Part shown: positions 7,743 through 15,871 of the stretch, piece by piece
How positions within the stretch are numbered: position 1 is the stretch's first letter
Layout: every line of letters starts with the position of its first letter
Source of the DNA: [Bacillus] enclensis
GTDB lineage: Bacteria > Bacillota > Bacilli > Bacillales > Bacillaceae_B
Length of the DNA: 64,000 nucleotides
Assembly (NCBI RefSeq): GCF_001456935.1
Contig: NZ_KQ758485.1
Span: 110,944-174,943, forward strand
Reading direction: 5' to 3'
Made by a program: the position numbers and the translations under genes
The notes under the pieces: model-generated
What the model was told of the DNA's origin: nothing
Databases searched by the model: none
The model's input: the letters and a program-made list of their open reading frames with translations, nothing else

Positions 7743-8615
7743 ATGGATTATTCGGCAATTGGGAAGAAGATTAGGGAGTTGAGGAAGGTAGTCGGGCTTA
7801 CTCAGGGTGAGCTGGCGGAAGGGATTTGTACGCAGGCTCTTGTCAGCCGGATGGAGAAGGGTGATATTTATCCAAGTGCTGCAGCCCTGTATCAAATTTC
7901 TGTAAAGCTGGGTGTCGATGTGAATTACTTCTTTGAGATTGGCACCACCCCGCGCCTTGACTACGTTTTAGAGGTTGAAAAGCAACTGAAACATCTGAGG
8001 GTGAACTTCAAGTTCGATGAAATTTTGGAGCTGGTAAAGACAGAAGAAAAGAACCCGCTTTTTTATAATGATCCTGAAAAACTGCAGCTTCTTTACTGGT
8101 ACAAGGGTATCTATGCTTTTGAAGTTGAAAAGGATGAGGAAGCGGCCTTTTCTCTGCTTAACGAGGCTTTTTACCTGACAGCAGGCCAAAAGAAAGCCAG
8201 GACAGAAAGAGAAATGGAAATCCTGCTGAGCATAGGGACAATCCATTCTTCCCTGCACCAACACGACGAGGCCCTTGATTATTATGATCAAATCGAATCC
8301 AGTCTGAAAGCGACTGAACAATTATATGATAAAACCATCAAGCCCCGTTTGTTCTATAATATCGCCCGGGTGCTGACCCGCCTCGAGAAATACGGTGAGT
8401 CGACCGACTATTGTAAAAAAGCCCTCAACTGGTGCATCGAAGAGGAGCTTCTGTGGGGACTCGGAGAATTAAACTATCAAATCGGTTACAACTATGAGCT
8501 GGTTAATGAAATGGAAAAAGCAATACTTTATTTCACTCGTGCCCTTCATATGTTTGAGCTTCGCGGCAATGACAAAAACGTAACTTTCCTCAATGAAAAA
8601 ATGTCCCGTCTCTGA
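7743..8615 (+). CDS. XRE-type regulator with TPR domain (PlcR/NprR-like, RRNPP family)
   Basis: 290 residues from the ATG at 7743 (ribosome site GTGAGGAG); an ATG 24 bp upstream lacks one. An N-terminal helix-turn-helix (about 5-60: IRELRKVVGLTQGELAEGI, ALVSRMEKGDIYPS) is followed by an all-helical TPR region (about 75-285). Proteins of this layout are usually cytoplasmic transcription factors that bind short secreted peptides through the TPRs and act in quorum sensing; this is family knowledge. No obvious cognate propeptide gene lies directly downstream, where a REPIN-like element follows the stop. The target genes are unknown; the divergent secreted propeller gene is one candidate. Confidence 0.8.
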   Translation: MDYSAIGKKIRELRKVVGLTQGELAEGICTQALVSRMEKGDIYPSAAALYQISVKLGVDVNYFFEIGTTPRLDYVLEVEKQLKHLRVNFKFDEILELVKTEEKNPLFYNDPEKLQLLYWYKGIYAFEVEKDEEAAFSLLNEAFYLTAGQKKARTEREMEILLSIGTIHSSLHQHDEALDYYDQIESSLKATEQLYDKTIKPRLFYNIARVLTRLEKYGESTDYCKKALNWCIEEELLWGLGELNYQIGYNYELVNEMEKAILYFTRALHMFELRGNDKNVTFLNEKMSRL

Positions 8616-8619
8616 AGGG

Positions 8620-8719
8620 CGGGACAAGGGGACAGGTACCTTGTCCCTGGTCCAAGAGCCTCTGGATGATACTTTTTCCAATGTTTAAGGATGGGACAGC
8701 TAACATGTCCCCCTGTCCC
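8620..8719. repeat. REPIN-like element, copy 6
   Basis: GGGACAAGGGGACAGGTACC with TTGTCCC, then the inverse GGGACAGCTAACATGTCCCC. It begins within 5 bp of the regulator stop codon. A small GTCCCG/CGGGAC hairpin overlaps that stop. Confidence 0.85.
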
Positions 8720-8721
8720 GC

Positions 8722-8754
8722 AAAAAAAGAAGCACGAGACCCAGCCCGTGCTTC
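8722..8754 (-). terminator. Rho-independent terminator of the dihydroxyacetone kinase gene
   Basis: On the minus strand GAAGCACG, a 10-nt loop, CGTGCTTC, then a run of seven T. It lies 10 bp behind the stop at 8764. Confidence 0.85.
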
Positions 8755-8763
8755 CATTCATCC

Positions 8764-10515
8764 CTATTTCAAACTATCTTTAAGCTCGGTAAAAATAACA
8801 CCAAGAGCATATGCCCCGGCATCCGGATGTCCTAGACTCCGATCACCGACTGTTCCGGCACGCCCCATCCTGGCAACGATGTCCTTCGTCTTCTCTGCCC
8901 CCGAGACGGCGGCTTCGGCTCCTTTTACGAAAGCTGTCTTAAAGTCGCTTCCTGCTTCTGCACTTTCAGTCCACGCATCCGCACACGGCACAAGGGCATC
9001 CACCAGGGTCTTGTCCCCGACTTCCGCGCCTCTTCCAAATGAACGCTCGCCAGTACGCTGGATGCCCTCGACTGCATCTTGAAGCATGGCCGCAAAGTCA
9101 GAAACGGTCATCGTTGATTGATTGCCGACTGATTTACCTGCAGCGCGGAATGCCGAGCCCCATATCGGGCCGGAAGCTCCTCCGCAATACTCCATGATTA
9201 CAATGGAGCATGCATCCAGGAAGCTTCCTATCGTCAGATTATCCTGCTCAAGAATCGAGTGCCATTCATGTTTAAGCTGCCTGAAGCCCTTGGCGACACT
9301 CATTCCAAAATCGCCGTCACCCGCATGGGAATCCAATTCACAGAATGGGACCTCATTCTCTATGATGACTTCGCTCATCTTATCCACCAGGTAAATCATG
9401 TTTTCTAACGTTACCTCATCATCCTTGATCTCTGCATACTCTGCCGTTGTCTCCACTTCAAATGATACTGGTCTTTTCTCTTCAACTTGGTCCGCACTCT
9501 TGTATTCCACCGCTGGCACCGGTCCGTCCACTCTGAACGCAGGTGCCTGAGATTCCTTGGACAACAGCGTTCTCAGTTCATCATCCAGTTTCATCACAGT
9601 CAAGGAAAGCCCGTCCATGTCGATGCTCGTCATATAATTGCCTGCAAATGAACGGTTGATGCGAATCCCTTTTTCAGATAAAATTCTTGCCACCGCATTG
9701 TTGTATAAGTAAAGTTCCTGCAGAGGCGTCCCGCCAAAGCCGTTCACCAGCACAGCCACTTCGGAAGACTCGTCCACCTTCAAATCTTTAAGCACGTCAT
9801 CGACCATCCGCTCCGCCAGTTCATCTGCGGTCGCCATCTTGCCCCGCTTGATGCCAGGCTCACCATGGATTCCGACTCCATATTCAATCTCGTCATCACC
9901 CAATTCGAAAGTAGGCGACCCACTCGCCGGAACAGTACACGAAGTCAGGGCGATACCGATACTCCGCACGTTTGCCGCTGCTTTTTCAGCTACGGCTTTA
10001 ACCTCATTCAGTCCCCTGCCTTCTTCCGCAGCCGCCCCTGCGATCTTATGTACGAGCACGGTTCCGGCAACACCTCGGCGTCCGACTGTATATAGGCTGT
10101 CCTCAACCGCGATGTCATCATCGACCTTCACATAATCAACAGGAATGCCATCTTCTTTAGCCATGTGGGCGGCATTCTTGAAGTTCATGATATCGCCGCT
10201 GTAATTCTTGATGATCAACAGGGTTCCTTTTTCGTTCACCGTTGCTTTGATCGCCTGGTAAACCTGGATCTGTGACGGTGAAGCAAATACGTCTCCGCAT
10301 ACTGCCGCATCGAGCATCCCTTTCCCGATAAGCCCAGCATGTGCCGGCTCGTGACCGCTGCCGCCTCCGCTTATCAAGGTCACTTTGTTTTTATCCAATT
10401 CCTTTTTCTTCATAATCTTATACTTTTCGAGAAACTCCAATTCCGGGTGGGCAATGGCCATACCCCTGCACATTTCGGTGACCAGCGTATCCGGTTCGTT
10501 GATAATTTTTTTCAT
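8764..10515 (-). CDS. Dihydroxyacetone kinase, fused DhaK-DhaL, ATP-dependent type
   Basis: 583 residues from the ATG at 10515 (AGAGGAGGACGTTCAT before it). Reading further upstream only adds non-conserved sequence. The DhaK half (1-335) has GGGSGHEPAHAG (His55), NYSGD (Asp108) and the substrate-binding His217 in GIHGEPG. The DhaL half (about 375-583) has DSHAGDGDFGMSVAKGF and GGASGPIWG, the Asp-rich nucleotide site. A single-chain DhaK-DhaL enzyme uses ATP and phosphorylates dihydroxyacetone to DHAP in the cytoplasm, unlike the PTS-fed three-subunit form; no dhaM is nearby. The gene stands alone with its own terminator and diverges from the TPR/PP2C pair. Confidence 0.9.
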   Translation of the reverse strand: MKKIINEPDTLVTEMCRGMAIAHPELEFLEKYKIMKKKELDKNKVTLISGGGSGHEPAHAGLIGKGMLDAAVCGDVFASPSQIQVYQAIKATVNEKGTLLIIKNYSGDIMNFKNAAHMAKEDGIPVDYVKVDDDIAVEDSLYTVGRRGVAGTVLVHKIAGAAAEEGRGLNEVKAVAEKAAANVRSIGIALTSCTVPASGSPTFELGDDEIEYGVGIHGEPGIKRGKMATADELAERMVDDVLKDLKVDESSEVAVLVNGFGGTPLQELYLYNNAVARILSEKGIRINRSFAGNYMTSIDMDGLSLTVMKLDDELRTLLSKESQAPAFRVDGPVPAVEYKSADQVEEKRPVSFEVETTAEYAEIKDDEVTLENMIYLVDKMSEVIIENEVPFCELDSHAGDGDFGMSVAKGFRQLKHEWHSILEQDNLTIGSFLDACSIVIMEYCGGASGPIWGSAFRAAGKSVGNQSTMTVSDFAAMLQDAVEGIQRTGERSFGRGAEVGDKTLVDALVPCADAWTESAEAGSDFKTAFVKGAEAAVSGAEKTKDIVARMGRAGTVGDRSLGHPDAGAYALGVIFTELKDSLK

Positions 10516-10736
10516 ATGAACGTCCTCCTCTGGTTTGGTTTGAATACTGCAGTTTTTAGTTTTCAAATATAAAAGTAAAAATGTTTTCACTGTCATGTTA
10601 AAGTGAATAAGTTTCAATGTAAAAGGATTATACCTGAGGCAGCAGAAACGGTCCCAAAATATTCTTTTGCCGTGCACTTTTCTACCTTTCCATATGGTAA
10701 AATATTCATTATTAACTAGTAAATAAGGTGAATCCA

Positions 10737-11810
10737 ATGACCGTATTATCATCTCATGAAGTAATTGAAGATTTCATTCAATTCGCTTCCACCCTGCCTA
10801 ACCGCAAGCTGCGAAAATATGAAACTGCTTTGGCTCAGTATGCATCCAACAAATTAACCAAACATGAGTGTGCGATTTTATCAGACTGGTTGAAAAGAAG
10901 TGCAGAACGAAATGAAGACCGCAATGATGCAGAGAATCCTGTTTTGTTCTCCGTATTTTTTGTTTTATGTATATACGCCCGAAGAATGAAAAATCACTCT
11001 ACCCATAAAGATTTGATCAGGGATTACGGAGAATTATTTGAAGGGGAACTTCTTTATCCCCATATTGTGTCATTGTTTCACAAACAATATGATACGCCCG
11101 AGGATATGGAACTGGCGATTCATTATAGCAGGAAAGCGGTAGAAAACCTTCCTAATCAAGTGGGGGTTCTTCACTGCTATGTAGAAGCTGTTGTTACCGC
11201 CGAAGAACGCGGATTAGAAATCGAACAAGAAGTCGTTGAGGATGCCAGGGAAAAGATGGATCAGATTATCAGACTGGATTATCAATATCCCAAATTCCAT
11301 TGTACAAAAGGAAGATTGCTTGCGATATTAAAACAATACCGGGAAGCCAAAACAGCCATCCACAAGGCCATCGACAAGGAAGACTCTTCTAGCACGGACT
11401 ACGCCATCCGGCTGAATGAATACCAGGCTCATCTCAGCAGAATTGAAGCAGCTGAATCTTCTTCATTGATTTTAGCGGAATTAGAAAGAACAAGAACTGA
11501 ATTAGAAGAATCAAAGCGTGAATTAAAAATTTCAATGGATAAGATGCAAAAGGATAACCTGCAATCCCTTGCTTTCTTTGTAGCCATCATCAGCTTGACA
11601 ATAGGCTCATTCAATTTAATCGGAAACAAGCCTTTTCTCGATTCTGCCTTCCTGATTATGATTCTGACAGGCTGCATCCTTGTAGGATACCTTTGCCTCG
11701 GGATGCTCCTGCAGCAAAAGAAATTTCCATGGAAGCACCAGACATTCATTCTCTTAATAGGACTGCTACTAATCGCTGGTCCGCTATACTTTCACTACTT
11801 ATCTCGTTAG
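10737..11810 (+). CDS. TPR-like protein with coiled coil and C-terminal membrane helices
   Basis: About 357 residues from the ATG at 10737 (AAGGTG upstream; a GTG nine bases earlier is less likely). The N-terminal 230 residues are helical and TPR-like (AIHYSRKAVENLPNQVGVLH, KGRLLAILKQYREAKTAIHK). A coiled coil follows (about 245-275, ELERTRTELEESKRELKIS), then three hydrophobic helices (about 278-298, 308-330, 335-353). The bulk would face the cytoplasm. It lies 10 bp ahead of a PP2C gene, clearly as one operon. I do not recognise a named family; a scaffold that recruits a phosphoprotein or the phosphatase to the membrane is an inference. Confidence 0.7.
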   Translation: MTVLSSHEVIEDFIQFASTLPNRKLRKYETALAQYASNKLTKHECAILSDWLKRSAERNEDRNDAENPVLFSVFFVLCIYARRMKNHSTHKDLIRDYGELFEGELLYPHIVSLFHKQYDTPEDMELAIHYSRKAVENLPNQVGVLHCYVEAVVTAEERGLEIEQEVVEDAREKMDQIIRLDYQYPKFHCTKGRLLAILKQYREAKTAIHKAIDKEDSSSTDYAIRLNEYQAHLSRIEAAESSSLILAELERTRTELEESKRELKISMDKMQKDNLQSLAFFVAIISLTIGSFNLIGNKPFLDSAFLIMILTGCILVGYLCLGMLLQQKKFPWKHQTFILLIGLLLIAGPLYFHYLSR

Positions 11811-11820
11811 GAGTGACTAC

Positions 11821-12693
11821 ATGAACTACACCGTTAAATATGTATACAAACAAGGTTCAAATAAAAACAATGAAGATGCTTATGCCATAAACGAAAATCA
11901 CGGCCTGTTTGCCGTGATTGACGGCGCAACAGGTTTGGGCGGATTACCGGGAGACGTAGCGTCCAGGATTGTTAAAGAAACATTCGAAAGCAGTCCTTCA
12001 AGCCCCCTCTTATCCTTAGTTGAAGAGGCAAACCATCACCTCAACAAAGAAACTCAGCAATTAACGGGGACAGAACTCGGAGCAATCCCTAAATACAAAA
12101 GAAGCACCTGCGGATTATCCGTAATTCAAATCAGTAACAACGAAACCATCCGATTCATTTCTGCCGGAGACTGCATGCTTTTCATTGAGCATCATGACCA
12201 TACAATCAGGCAAATGACCTTTGATCATTTAGACCGGCTGGATGCTCAATCCATCGCCGCCTTCCACCAGCTACTGACAGAAAAAGAATCTAAATTGGAG
12301 CAGTCCTTGAACTCACTGCCTTCGCCTGAACTTCAACAGGTGCTGAGCGATTGCCGGGAAAGCATATCCCAGCTGTTAAAAAAGAACCGGAACAAACTCA
12401 ACACAATGGGCGGCTACGGGGTTATCGACGGAAGTCCCGAAGCCCTGCGCTTCCTGGAATCCGGCAGCATTCCCCTCATGAACGTAAAAAGCATATTATT
12501 ACTGACAGACGGTCTGAAAATGAACAAAACCGAGAATGGCTGGGAAGAAAGCGCACAATTCGCCTTCACCCACGGCGTCCAGGCCCTATTGGACGAAATA
12601 CACACCGCCGAACAACAAGACCCGGCATGCATCACCTACCCGCGCCTAAAAAAACACGACGATAAAACAGGAATACTAATACAACTGGATTAA
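11821..12693 (+). CDS. PP2C-family protein phosphatase
   Basis: 290 residues. PP2C metal-site motifs are visible: NNEDA (Asp19), VIDGATG (Asp35), a GDC motif at about 117 and LLTDG (about 222). The C-terminal DDKTGILI stands where DNxTxxVV is usual. It should remove phosphate from Ser/Thr residues with Mn/Mg in the cytoplasm. The start follows TAGGAGTGACTAC directly behind the TPR-membrane gene. No Ser/Thr kinase gene is adjacent, so partner and substrate are unknown. A central insertion (about 150-200) is rich in Glu/Lys helices. The pair resembles a signalling module more than the PrpC/PrkC housekeeping pair. Confidence 0.8.
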   Translation: MNYTVKYVYKQGSNKNNEDAYAINENHGLFAVIDGATGLGGLPGDVASRIVKETFESSPSSPLLSLVEEANHHLNKETQQLTGTELGAIPKYKRSTCGLSVIQISNNETIRFISAGDCMLFIEHHDHTIRQMTFDHLDRLDAQSIAAFHQLLTEKESKLEQSLNSLPSPELQQVLSDCRESISQLLKKNRNKLNTMGGYGVIDGSPEALRFLESGSIPLMNVKSILLLTDGLKMNKTENGWEESAQFAFTHGVQALLDEIHTAEQQDPACITYPRLKKHDDKTGILIQLD

Positions 12694-12696
12694 AAT

Positions 12697-12777
12697 GGGT
12701 CAAGGGGACAGGTACACTGACCCGGTTTCAATCTGGAATGACTGGAGTGGGTCACCGTACCTGTCCCCGCGGCTCAC
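12697..12777. repeat. REPIN-like element, copy 7 (GGGTCA variant)
   Basis: GGGTCAAGGGGACAGG with ACTGACCC, then the inverse GGGTCACCGTACCTGTCCCC. It begins 4 bp behind the PP2C stop. GGGTCA replaces GGGACA in the outer arms, as in copies 1 (one arm) and 11. Confidence 0.85.
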
Positions 12778-12840
12778 TCTTTCAATCCCCTCTCCTATCA
12801 AGTAAAATAAACCCAAGAGAAACCACAAGGAGGACGCTGT

Positions 12841-13830
12841 GTGATTACGATTAAGGAAGTGGCCAGGAGGGCGAATGTTTCCAGTGCGACGGTTTCGCGG
12901 ATGCTGAATGAATCCGGGTATGTGAGCGAGGAAGCGAGAGAAAGGATTCTTAAAGTAATAGAAGAAACGGGGTATGTGCCGAGCGAGAATGCGAAGTCGC
13001 TGAGGACGAAGAAGACGAAGGTAATCGGGGTGATCCTGCCGAAGCTCGGGTCCGAGACGACGAGCCGGATGGTCAACGGCCTCGACCGGGTGCTTGCTGA
13101 GGAAGGCTACCAGATCTTACTGGCAAATTCGAATCTGGACGCCGGCAAGGAAATCGAGTTCCTTAAACTGCTGAAAAGCAGGGACGTCGAAGGAATCGTC
13201 CTGTCTGCCACCAATACGAACGAACAGCTTGTGGAAGAAATCCAGAAGCTGAAGGTCCCTTTCGTGGTCGTCGGTCAGGATATGCCGGGCACCCCGTCGG
13301 TAGTGTTCAATGAAATCATGGCGACTGGAGAGATGATCGATTATCTTATCGAAAAAGGTCATGAAAAAGTGGCGTTCATCGGTGTGAGCGAATCCGACCG
13401 TGCAGTCGGGCTGATGAGGAAAAAAGGATATCTTGCCGCCATGGAAAAACACGGACTTCCGATTGAAGAAAATTGGATCCAGACCGCTGTTTTTGATGTG
13501 GAATCCGGGTATGAGGCAATGAAAAACATCATGGAATCATCCTCCACACTCCCGACCGCAGTGTTCGCGGTGACGGACCGCCTGGCGATTGGAGCAATGA
13601 ATTACCTGAAGGAAAAGGGACTGAAGATCCCTGATGACATCGCACTTGCAGGAGTCGGAGCATCCGAGCTGTCCCAATATGTCACACCTCCCCTCACGAC
13701 CATCGATTTTCAATACAACAAAGCCGGCCGGGAAGCTGCCAACCTGATCCTCTCGATGATCAGTCAAAAGGAAATCCCGACGAGTAAAATTGTATTAGAC
13801 TATGGACTCGTGAAAAAAGATAGTGTATAA
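12841..13830 (+). CDS. scrR: LacI-family regulator of the sucrose operon
   Basis: 329 residues from a GTG start (AAGGAGGACGCT before it). The N-terminal LacI helix-turn-helix (ITIKEVARRANVSSATVSRM, 1-22) and hinge are followed by a periplasmic-binding-protein-like effector domain (about 60-329). It stands directly ahead of the sucrose EIIBC and sucrose-6-phosphate hydrolase genes. The 240-bp gap behind it is filled with palindromes of LacI-family type, so it is very likely the local repressor, released by a sucrose-derived sugar or phosphate. The symbol follows function; similar proteins have other names in Bacillus. Confidence 0.8.
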   Translation: MITIKEVARRANVSSATVSRMLNESGYVSEEARERILKVIEETGYVPSENAKSLRTKKTKVIGVILPKLGSETTSRMVNGLDRVLAEEGYQILLANSNLDAGKEIEFLKLLKSRDVEGIVLSATNTNEQLVEEIQKLKVPFVVVGQDMPGTPSVVFNEIMATGEMIDYLIEKGHEKVAFIGVSESDRAVGLMRKKGYLAAMEKHGLPIEENWIQTAVFDVESGYEAMKNIMESSSTLPTAVFAVTDRLAIGAMNYLKEKGLKIPDDIALAGVGASELSQYVTPPLTTIDFQYNKAGREAANLILSMISQKEIPTSKIVLDYGLVKKDSV

Positions 13831-13838
13831 TTTCAGTA

Positions 13839-14050
13839 TGTAATCGATTTCATAACGATATGTCGTATGTGGAATCGATTACACTACTACCTTTAACTAT
13901 GTATTGGAATCCTAGAGACCGGTACTTTTATTTTTAACTGGTGTGAAATCGATTACACACCAGCAATATCTCTTATTCTATTTACTATGTATGGGCATCC
14001 AATCAGCCGATACATTTATTTTCAACCGATGTGAAATCGATTACACACAT
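13839..14050. promoter_or_regulatory. Cluster of four LacI/CcpA-type operators before the sucrose PTS gene
   Basis: Four palindromes share the ATCGAT core: TGTAATCGATTTCATA (13839), TGTGGAATCGATTACACT (13868), TGGTGTG...CACACCA around AAATCGATTA (13939-13962), and ATGTGAAATCGATTACACAC (14029). Copies 1, 3 and 4 also fit the cre consensus TGWAANCGNTNWCA exactly; copy 2 misses one base. The last copy ends about 5 bp before the ribosome site of the PTS gene. Sites 3 and 4 lie in a 90-bp tandem duplication (about 13890-13960 and 13980-14050). Confidence 0.8.
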
Positions 14051-14069
14051 GAACAAAGGAGGAGAAACA

Positions 14070-15461
14070 ATGTCAGAGAACAGAAAGATTGCAGAAGAAA
14101 TCCTGGCCGGTGTCGGCGGTGAAGAGAACATCCTGTCTGTCGCCCATTGTGCCACCCGCTTACGAATCATGGTGAAAGACAAAGAAAAAATCGACCAAGA
14201 AGCTGTGGAAAACACGGATAAAGTGAAAGGCGCCTTCTTCAACTCCGGCCAATACCAAGTCATCCTTGGAACCGGAACGGTCAACCGCATTTATGAAGAA
14301 GTGAGGAGCCTTGGGATCGCCGGATCGACGAAAGCGGAACAGTCGAAGGAAGCCGTGAAAAGCGGCAGCGCGTTCCAGCGGGCGATCCGCACATTCGGTG
14401 ACGTTTTTGTACCGATCATCCCGGTACTCGTTGCCACAGGTCTCTTCATGGGACTTCGCGGACTCGTCATGCAGGAGCAGATACTAGCACTCTTCGGCAT
14501 GACGCCCGATGATATCTCCGAGAACTTCCTATTATATACTCAGATCCTGACTGACACGGCCTTCATCTTCCTGCCTGCGCTGGTCGCATGGTCGACCTTC
14601 AGGGTGTTCGGCGGGACCCCGATTGTCGGAATGGTCCTTGGATTGATGCTCGTCAGCCCTTCATTGCCGAACGCATGGGGAGTTGCAGGCGGAGACGTAC
14701 AGCCGCTTGAATTCTTCGGATTCATCCCTGTCGTCGGTTATCAAGGTTCCGTCCTCCCTGCTTTCATCGCCGGGATCCTCGGGGCCAAACTGGAAAAACA
14801 AATTCGCAAACGTACGCCTGAAGCGCTCGATTTAATCATCACGCCGTTCCTGACGCTGCTTGTCATGATCACACTGGCACTGTTCGTGATTGGTCCTGTC
14901 TTCCACAGTCTGGAGAACGTCATTTTGAACGGTACAATCGCAGTCCTTGAATGGCCATTCGGCATCAGCGGCTTTCTAATCGGCGGACTCAACCAGATCA
15001 TCGTCGTCACCGGGATCCATCACATTTTTAACATGCTCGAAATTCAGCTGCTCGCGAAATACGGAAACAACCCGTACAACGCCATCATCACCTGCTCGAT
15101 TGCGGCACAGGGCGGCGCGGCACTGGCTGTTGGTTTGAAAACGAAGTCCAAGAAACTGAAAGCACTGGCACTGCCGTCTTCCCTTTCAGCATTCCTCGGT
15201 ATCACCGAACCAGCCATTTTCGGGGTGAACCTGCGCTACGGTAAGCCATTCATCATGGCACTCATCGGTGGCGGAGTCGGAGGATTCCTCGCTTCCATCA
15301 TGGGACTGAAAGCAACTGGCATGGCCATCACTGTCATCCCAGGCACGCTGCTCTACCTGAACGGGCAGATCCTGCAATACATCCTAATCAACTTTGTCGC
15401 GATTGCAGTGGCATTCGTGCTGACTTGGATGTTTGGATACTCAGATAAAAAAGAAGCTTGA
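14070..15461 (+). CDS. scrA: Sucrose-type PTS permease EIIBC
   Basis: 463 residues from the ATG at 14070 (AAAGGAGGAGAAACA before it). EIIB domain (1-85) with the phosphorylated Cys27 in VAHCATRLRIMV; EIIC domain (about 105-460) with about ten membrane segments and the ITEPAIFGV motif. No EIIA domain is fused, so phosphate must come from a separate glucose-type EIIA, as for B. subtilis SacP. It imports sucrose as sucrose-6-phosphate, the substrate of the hydrolase encoded next. Specificity comes from this context; trehalose-type EIIBC is the main alternative. Confidence 0.88.
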   Translation: MSENRKIAEEILAGVGGEENILSVAHCATRLRIMVKDKEKIDQEAVENTDKVKGAFFNSGQYQVILGTGTVNRIYEEVRSLGIAGSTKAEQSKEAVKSGSAFQRAIRTFGDVFVPIIPVLVATGLFMGLRGLVMQEQILALFGMTPDDISENFLLYTQILTDTAFIFLPALVAWSTFRVFGGTPIVGMVLGLMLVSPSLPNAWGVAGGDVQPLEFFGFIPVVGYQGSVLPAFIAGILGAKLEKQIRKRTPEALDLIITPFLTLLVMITLALFVIGPVFHSLENVILNGTIAVLEWPFGISGFLIGGLNQIIVVTGIHHIFNMLEIQLLAKYGNNPYNAIITCSIAAQGGAALAVGLKTKSKKLKALALPSSLSAFLGITEPAIFGVNLRYGKPFIMALIGGGVGGFLASIMGLKATGMAITVIPGTLLYLNGQILQYILINFVAIAVAFVLTWMFGYSDKKEA

Positions 15462-15481
15462 TTTTTATAAAAAGTTGATAG

Positions 15482-15518
15482 AAGCAGGTTAGTGGGGGTT
15501 CACTTGCCTGCTTTTCTT
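15482..15518 (+). terminator. Rho-independent terminator behind the sucrose PTS gene
   Basis: AGCAGG...CCTGCT stem with an inner GTG/CAC, followed by TTTTCTTTT. Expression of the hydrolase gene downstream would need readthrough or its own promoter. Confidence 0.7.
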
Positions 15519-15524
15519 TTATAG

Positions 15525-15800
15525 GGGAGTCGGTTTTGGCGTTATATGGCCGGTTTTTTGAGTTATACGGTAAAAACTTTGTACGAATCAGGCGTTTCGG
15601 TGTGGCCTTAGGGCGTTCCAGCCTGAATTGAGGGACTTCCGGCAGGCACCGAATGACCATCATCCGTTTTATTATCGATAATCGAAACTTTATTATCGAA
15701 ATCAAAAGATTTATTTTCAAAAATCCGGGTTCTTTTATCGAAACCGTTAAACCTTATATCGAAAACCAGTCCTCATTAGCGAAACCAATTTGATATTTTT
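15525..15800. repeat. Array of degenerate repeats with about 21-bp period (TTATCGAAA type)
   Basis: From about 15660 the motif TTATTATCGAAA or variants recurs roughly every 21 bp, about six times, ending near 15790. The stretch before it has two similar-length units (CGGTTTTGGCGTTATATGG, then CGGTTTTTTGAGTTATACGG). No reading frame spans it. It fills most of the 410-bp gap between the PTS and hydrolase genes. Confidence 0.65.
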
Positions 15801-15871
15801 AACTAAATCCACTTATCGTCGATTCTTCCCGCGCAAGGGAAAAACTCTTTCACGAAAGGAATTTGACAAGC

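Noticed and set aside
10550-10620. cre site ahead of the dihydroxyacetone kinase (TGAAAACATTTTTA)
   Set aside because: It lacks the central CG, the most constant part of cre.
10516-10752. Upstream extension of the dihydroxyacetone kinase
   Set aside because: The added residues are not family-like and the ATG at 10515 has a strong ribosome site; the extension would also overlap the divergent gene.
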